Source: Clostridia bacterium
GTDB lineage: Bacteria; Bacillota; Clostridia; Lachnospirales; Lachnospiraceae
Assembly (NCBI GenBank): GCA_910575725.1
Contig: CAJTFE010000008.1
Span: 62,001 to 126,000, forward strand
Length of the DNA: 64,000 bases
Reading direction: 5' to 3'
Shown here: one piece after another, positions 60,618 through 64,000 of the stretch
Numbering within the stretch: position 1 is the first letter of the stretch
How the letters are laid out: every line of letters starts with the position of its first letter
Program-made: the position numbers and the translations under genes
Notes under the pieces: generated by a model
The model's database searches: none
What the model saw: the letters and a program-made list of their open reading frames with translations, nothing else
What the model was told of the DNA's origin: nothing

Positions 60618-61307
60618 TTATCTTCGTGCTGCTTTGTCGCAGGTTGGGGCTTTTTTGCAGGTTCCGCAGGATCTGCCGCAGCCGTCTACCTTTTTATTTC
60701 CGTTGTTCTCTATGTTCATGGCGTTTAAGAAGGCAATAATCAAGGCCAGAACCAGAAAAGCGCCGGGAGCCAGAACAAAGATGGATATGGGCTCGTAAAT
60801 CTTTGGCAGGCTGTAGGCAAAGGAGGTTCCCGAAAATACGGTTCCGGCGCCAATCAGCTCCCGGAAAAATCCCATGCAGGTGAGCGCAATGGTAAACCCA
60901 AGCCCCATGCCGATTCCGTCAAATCCTGCCAGCAGAGGCGGATTCTTGGAAGCATAGGCTTCTGCCCGGCCCAGAATAATACAGTTTACTACAATCAAAG
61001 GAATGTAGATGCCAAGAGCATCGTAAAGGGCCGGAATGTATGCCTGAATCAAAAGCTGCACAACCGTTACCAGAGAAGCTACGATCACAATGTAAGCCGG
61101 AATCCGCACCTTGTCTGGAATCACATTACGCAGAGCCGAAATGATAAGGTTGGACACCACCAGAACCGCCAGGGTGGAAAGGCCCATTCCCAGGCCGTTA
61201 AAGGCCGATGTGGTCACCGCAAGGGTGGGACACATGCCGAGCATCAGAATAAAGGTTGGATTTTCCTTTACAATGCCGTTATATAATCGCTCCAGATAAC
61301 TATTCAT
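60618..61307 (-). CDS. rnfE: RnfE, membrane subunit of the Rnf complex
   Basis: 229 aa, six membrane helices. Conserved Cys in LGMCPTLAVT (near residue 26) and VVNCIILGRAEA (near 108), symmetrical with those of RnfA, for the shared cluster. The C-terminal tail adds CGRSCGTCKKAPTC, a cysteine-rich end not essential to the family. AGGCAGATAT precedes ATG 61307. Same operon as rnfA and rnfG. Confidence 0.92.
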   Translation of the reverse strand: MNSYLERLYNGIVKENPTFILMLGMCPTLAVTTSAFNGLGMGLSTLAVLVVSNLIISALRNVIPDKVRIPAYIVIVASLVTVVQLLIQAYIPALYDALGIYIPLIVVNCIILGRAEAYASKNPPLLAGFDGIGMGLGFTIALTCMGFFRELIGAGTVFSGTSFAYSLPKIYEPISIFVLAPGAFLVLALIIAFLNAMNIENNGNKKVDGCGRSCGTCKKAPTCDKAARR

Positions 61308-61346
61308 ATATATCTGCCTCCATTTAAGTTCCGTAATAGTTCCGCC

Positions 61347-61970
61347 TCACTGCTTCAGCGCAGATTCCCGTGCGAAGTAGAGTGCGCCGTTTACTGCGTT
61401 TGTGACCGCGTTGGAAGTTCTTGTGGCTCCGCTTAAAGCGTCAATCTGGTATTCCTCAAGGGCCCCGTCCTTGGTCAGTTCAAAATGATCGGCCTGCTTA
61501 TTCGCAAACTGCTCCTTAAAAGCCGGCTCCACAGCCTTCATGCCAAGTCCGGCTGTTTCGTTGATTTCCAGAAAATCAATTCCGGAAATCACCTTCGCCG
61601 AACCCTCTTCCCGTATGCCTACGGCAAGCTTAATTGCGCCTCCGTATCCGTCCTTGGAGGTTGCCTCCACAATCAAGCCTGCAAAAGCGCCGCTCTCATC
61701 ATAGCCGAAAAGGGCTCCGTCAATGGTCACCTGTTCCATAGATAAGCCGCTCTGCTTCAGCAGATTGTCCGATACGGCTACTTTTCCGGAAAGGCTCTCG
61801 TCTGCCCGGAATTCTGCTGCTTCCGGCAGTACCATCTGGTACGCCTTGGCATTGGCCTCAATCTGCCTTTGCACAATCAGTTCCTTTGTCAGCTCATACA
61901 CGCCTCCCAGAAGAATTCCGGCAGCTAAAGTAATCAGTGTCAGTGTCAGAGCGTCCTTTATCTTATCCAT
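61347..61970 (-). CDS. rnfG: RnfG, FMN-binding subunit of the Rnf complex
   Basis: 207 aa. One membrane helix (residues 5-27) then an FMN-binding domain outside the membrane. The flavinylation motif SGATRTSNAV is near residue 185; ApbE attaches FMN to its Thr. ATG 61970 follows GGGAGGGACAAAAAGG; an in-frame ATG at 61988 lies further within rnfD. The 5' end overlaps rnfD by 13 bp. Confidence 0.92.
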   Translation of the reverse strand: MDKIKDALTLTLITLAAGILLGGVYELTKELIVQRQIEANAKAYQMVLPEAAEFRADESLSGKVAVSDNLLKQSGLSMEQVTIDGALFGYDESGAFAGLIVEATSKDGYGGAIKLAVGIREEGSAKVISGIDFLEINETAGLGMKAVEPAFKEQFANKQADHFELTKDGALEEYQIDALSGATRTSNAVTNAVNGALYFARESALKQ

Positions 61971-62902
61971 CCTTTTTGTCCCTCCCATCCAAATGCCTTC
62001 GGTATGGTTATTTTCTCAATCAGCGGCACCAGTAAGTTCGCCGTAACAAGCGCATAGGACACGCCTCCTGCCGAAGCGCCCCACAGCCGGAAAATTCCGG
62101 TGAGCATTCCCAAAAATAAGGCATAGAGAAATCTTCCTTTTTCCGTCACAGGGCTTGTGGCATAGTCCGTGGCCATAAACCAGGCCCCTATCATCAGTCC
62201 CCCTCCGCACAGCTGCGCCGCAAGGTAGGCGGGATCCGCCCCGTGTCCGCCGAATACTATCATAAACAGAGCAAAGCTGCCCAAATACACCACAGGGATC
62301 ACCCAGTCAATTACCCCTTTTACCAAAAGGTAAATACCTCCGGCAAGAAGAGCCAGTGTTGATATTTCGCCGATGGATCCTGTGGTGAAGCCTGTAAACA
62401 TAGCTGCCAGATCTACAGTTCCTCCGTTTTTCAGCATTTCCAAAGGGGTTGCCCCGGATATCCCGTCCATTCCAAAATAGCGGTTCATCTTCTCTGCAAA
62501 AGAGATAAGCAGAAAACATCTGGCTGCCATAGCCGGATTGACCACATTCTGCCCGATTCCCCCGAATAACTGCTTTACAATAAATATGGCAAAGATACTG
62601 CCAAGCATGGGAATCCAAAGAGGCACAAAGGGCGGCAGATTCATGCCGAGAAGAAGCCCTGTCACCAGAGCGCTCCCGTCCCACAGGGTGCTTTCCTTCC
62701 CCGCACAGGCCTCGTAGGTATATTCCGTAAGCAGGGCAAAGCCTACGGCCGTCGCCAAAATGCACAGGGCATAAAGGCCAAAACGATAGACGCCAAAGGC
62801 TGCGGCCGGCATCAGAGCCAGAGCCACGTCAAACATCAGGTTCTGCGTGCCGGCATACGCCCTCACATGAGGCGACGACGACACATTCCACAATTCTTTC
62901 AT
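61958..62902 (-). CDS. rnfD: RnfD, membrane subunit of the Rnf complex
   Basis: 314 aa, about nine to ten membrane helices. Canonical covalent FMN motif DGISGATPLEML (near residue 155), in contrast to the second copy at 8.3 kb, which has TGPTPLEAL at the same site. LFGGIGQNVVNPAMAARCFLL and AWFMATDYATSP match the family. Ends inside rnfG. The start follows GGAGGAGCTGG. Confidence 0.93.
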   Translation of the reverse strand: MKELWNVSSSPHVRAYAGTQNLMFDVALALMPAAAFGVYRFGLYALCILATAVGFALLTEYTYEACAGKESTLWDGSALVTGLLLGMNLPPFVPLWIPMLGSIFAIFIVKQLFGGIGQNVVNPAMAARCFLLISFAEKMNRYFGMDGISGATPLEMLKNGGTVDLAAMFTGFTTGSIGEISTLALLAGGIYLLVKGVIDWVIPVVYLGSFALFMIVFGGHGADPAYLAAQLCGGGLMIGAWFMATDYATSPVTEKGRFLYALFLGMLTGIFRLWGASAGGVSYALVTANLLVPLIEKITIPKAFGWEGQKGWIR

Positions 62903-62935
62903 CCAGCTCCTCCTATTCCAGTCCTGTAAGTACCC

Positions 62936-64000
62936 TCATCTCAAACCATCTGGGGCCGCAGATTCCTGCAGCTGAAACTGGTTCTGGATACCGTCTGTCT
63001 TAGACCGGGCCTGTTTTTTCTGGTCGAACACCATCATCCTGGCCTGCTTAAAGCTCTGGGTCAGAGACAGCCTCGCCGGACAGACATAGGTACAGGAGCC
63101 GCACTCATAGCATTCTGTTCCGTATAGCTTTTGAAACAACTCTAAATTGTAATGCTTGCAGGCCTGCCACATTTTCAAGGGAAGCAGGCGGCAGGGACAT
63201 GCCTTCACACAGCGGCCGCAGCGGATACAGCTTCCCGGCTTCACTTCTGCAACCGGATCCTTTTCAAATACGAGAAGGGCAGAGGAAGTCTTTGTCACTG
63301 GAACATCGGGAACTGTAAGGGCCATTCCCATCATGGGACCGCCGGCAATTACTTTTTCCGGCCGGCAGGCAAATCCCCCTGCGGCTTCAATCAGTTCCCC
63401 GTAATTGGTACCAGTTTTTACCCGGAAATTTCCCGGATTTGCGATTCCGTTTCCGGTAACTGTGATAATGCGGTTCATCAACGGAAGCCCTTCACAGACG
63501 GCCTGTCCCACTGCATGAACGGTGGCGGCATTCAATACGATACAGCCTGCATCCGGCGGAAGCTTTTTGGAATTCAGCCTTCTGCCTGTAAGCGAAAAAA
63601 TAAGATTCCGCTCGGCGCCCTGAGGGTATTTGGTCTTTAAGACGCGTACCTCCGCAGAATTTTCAAGGCCTTTTTCTTTGACTGCAGCTTTCATCCGCTT
63701 TGCGGCCTCCGGCTTGTCAGCTTCTATGGCTATGATGCCTTTCGCCTTCTCAAACAAGCGCAAAATCACTTGAAGCCCGGCAAGAATTCCCTCTGCTTCT
63801 TCCAGCATCAGACGGTAGTCGCTAGTCAGGTAAGGCTCGCATTCCACCGCATTTACAATCACATATTCAATGGCGTCATCGTCCTTTGGCGCCAGTTTTA
63901 CATGGGTGGGAAATCCGGCGCCGCCTAAGCCTACAATTCCGGCATTTTTTACGGCTGTGCGAATTTCTTCCTTTGTCATCTCCTTTGGCTCCCGGGCCTT
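62936..64000 (-). CDS. rnfC: RnfC, NADH-oxidising subunit (5' truncated by window end)
   Basis: The frame stays open to the end of the window, so the start and the N-terminal approximately 100 residues lie outside. A Met at 63979 is internal, not a start. Seen: GIVGLGGAGFPTHVK, PPDAGCIVLNAAT, two [4Fe-4S] motifs CIRCGRCVKACP and CYECGSCTYVCP, and a C-terminal tail ending RSKTDGIQNQFQLQE. First gene of the rnfCDGEAB operon. Compared with the copy at 7 kb, this one is the operon partner. Confidence 0.92.
   Translation of the reverse strand, partial: KAREPKEMTKEEIRTAVKNAGIVGLGGAGFPTHVKLAPKDDDAIEYVIVNAVECEPYLTSDYRLMLEEAEGILAGLQVILRLFEKAKGIIAIEADKPEAAKRMKAAVKEKGLENSAEVRVLKTKYPQGAERNLIFSLTGRRLNSKKLPPDAGCIVLNAATVHAVGQAVCEGLPLMNRIITVTGNGIANPGNFRVKTGTNYGELIEAAGGFACRPEKVIAGGPMMGMALTVPDVPVTKTSSALLVFEKDPVAEVKPGSCIRCGRCVKACPCRLLPLKMWQACKHYNLELFQKLYGTECYECGSCTYVCPARLSLTQSFKQARMMVFDQKKQARSKTDGIQNQFQLQESAAPDGLR

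Noticed and set aside
1..64000. rRNA or tRNA genes
   Set aside because: No cloverleaf or rRNA-like sequence was recognised. A scan with tRNAscan-SE or Infernal would settle this.

Overview
The window looks like chromosomal DNA of an anaerobic, fermentative Clostridia bacterium, most likely Lachnospiraceae. This is inferred from gene content, not from a database search: two Rnf electron-transport loci, a BaiN-type flavoprotein next to cmk-ispH-rpsA, a T-box ahead of pheST, a CymR/IscR-type regulator beside cysK-metY, a XerS-like recombinase and several very small Lachnospiraceae-style proteins. No rRNA, tRNA, CRISPR array, prophage or complete insertion sequence was seen.

Layout. 1-20 kb is mostly + strand: a truncated membrane-protein gene, a GNAT acetyltransferase, a BaiN-like flavoprotein, cmk, an LRR-like protein, ispH overlapping rpsA, a second copy of rnfC and rnfD with a convergent apbE, a glycogen debranching enzyme, a beta-CASP metallohydrolase, an amidase, a cytidylate-kinase-like protein, dtd and carB. 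20-24.3 kb is a boundary zone: ttcA, a lone HPt protein, a LexA-box-controlled YneA-like LysM protein, about 1 kb with no recognisable gene holding an orphan cobalamin riboswitch, then a dif-like site directly upstream of a XerS-like recombinase. From 24.3 to 64 kb almost every gene is on the - strand: DUF3048 lipoprotein, metY/cysK with a divergent Rrf2 regulator, a hybrid kinase with a solute-binding lipoprotein, a GH13 glucosidase, proB, an ABC transporter, a LytTR/GHKL two-component pair, pheST, transport and hydrolase genes, an HPr-D-lactate dehydrogenase fusion, two AAA-ATPase/PD-(D/E)XK proteins, a purine nucleoside phosphorylase, a CLC antiporter and the full rnfCDGEAB operon followed by Gx-transporter and NusG-II genes.

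Main points. (1) The coding strand flips at a dif-like sequence whose right arm equals the classical Firmicutes dif arm, so the window probably spans the replication terminus. (2) Two families of structured dispersed repeats (A, about 175 bp; B, unit 106-107 bp) sit immediately upstream of the ribosome-binding sites of cmk, metY, proB, glgX, pheT and rnfB, with traces ahead of other rnf genes. Their stems differ between copies but stay self-complementary, which points to selection on structure. (3) One open frame fuses an HPr phosphocarrier domain, with His15 kept and Ser46 replaced by Asn, to an LdhA-type D-lactate dehydrogenase. (4) A second rnfC-rnfD pair lacks the other Rnf subunits and its RnfD has a changed flavinylation motif.

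Metabolically the genes fit a sugar fermenter that stores glycogen, may make D-lactate under possible PTS phosphorylation control, and uses Rnf to couple ferredoxin and NAD to an ion gradient.
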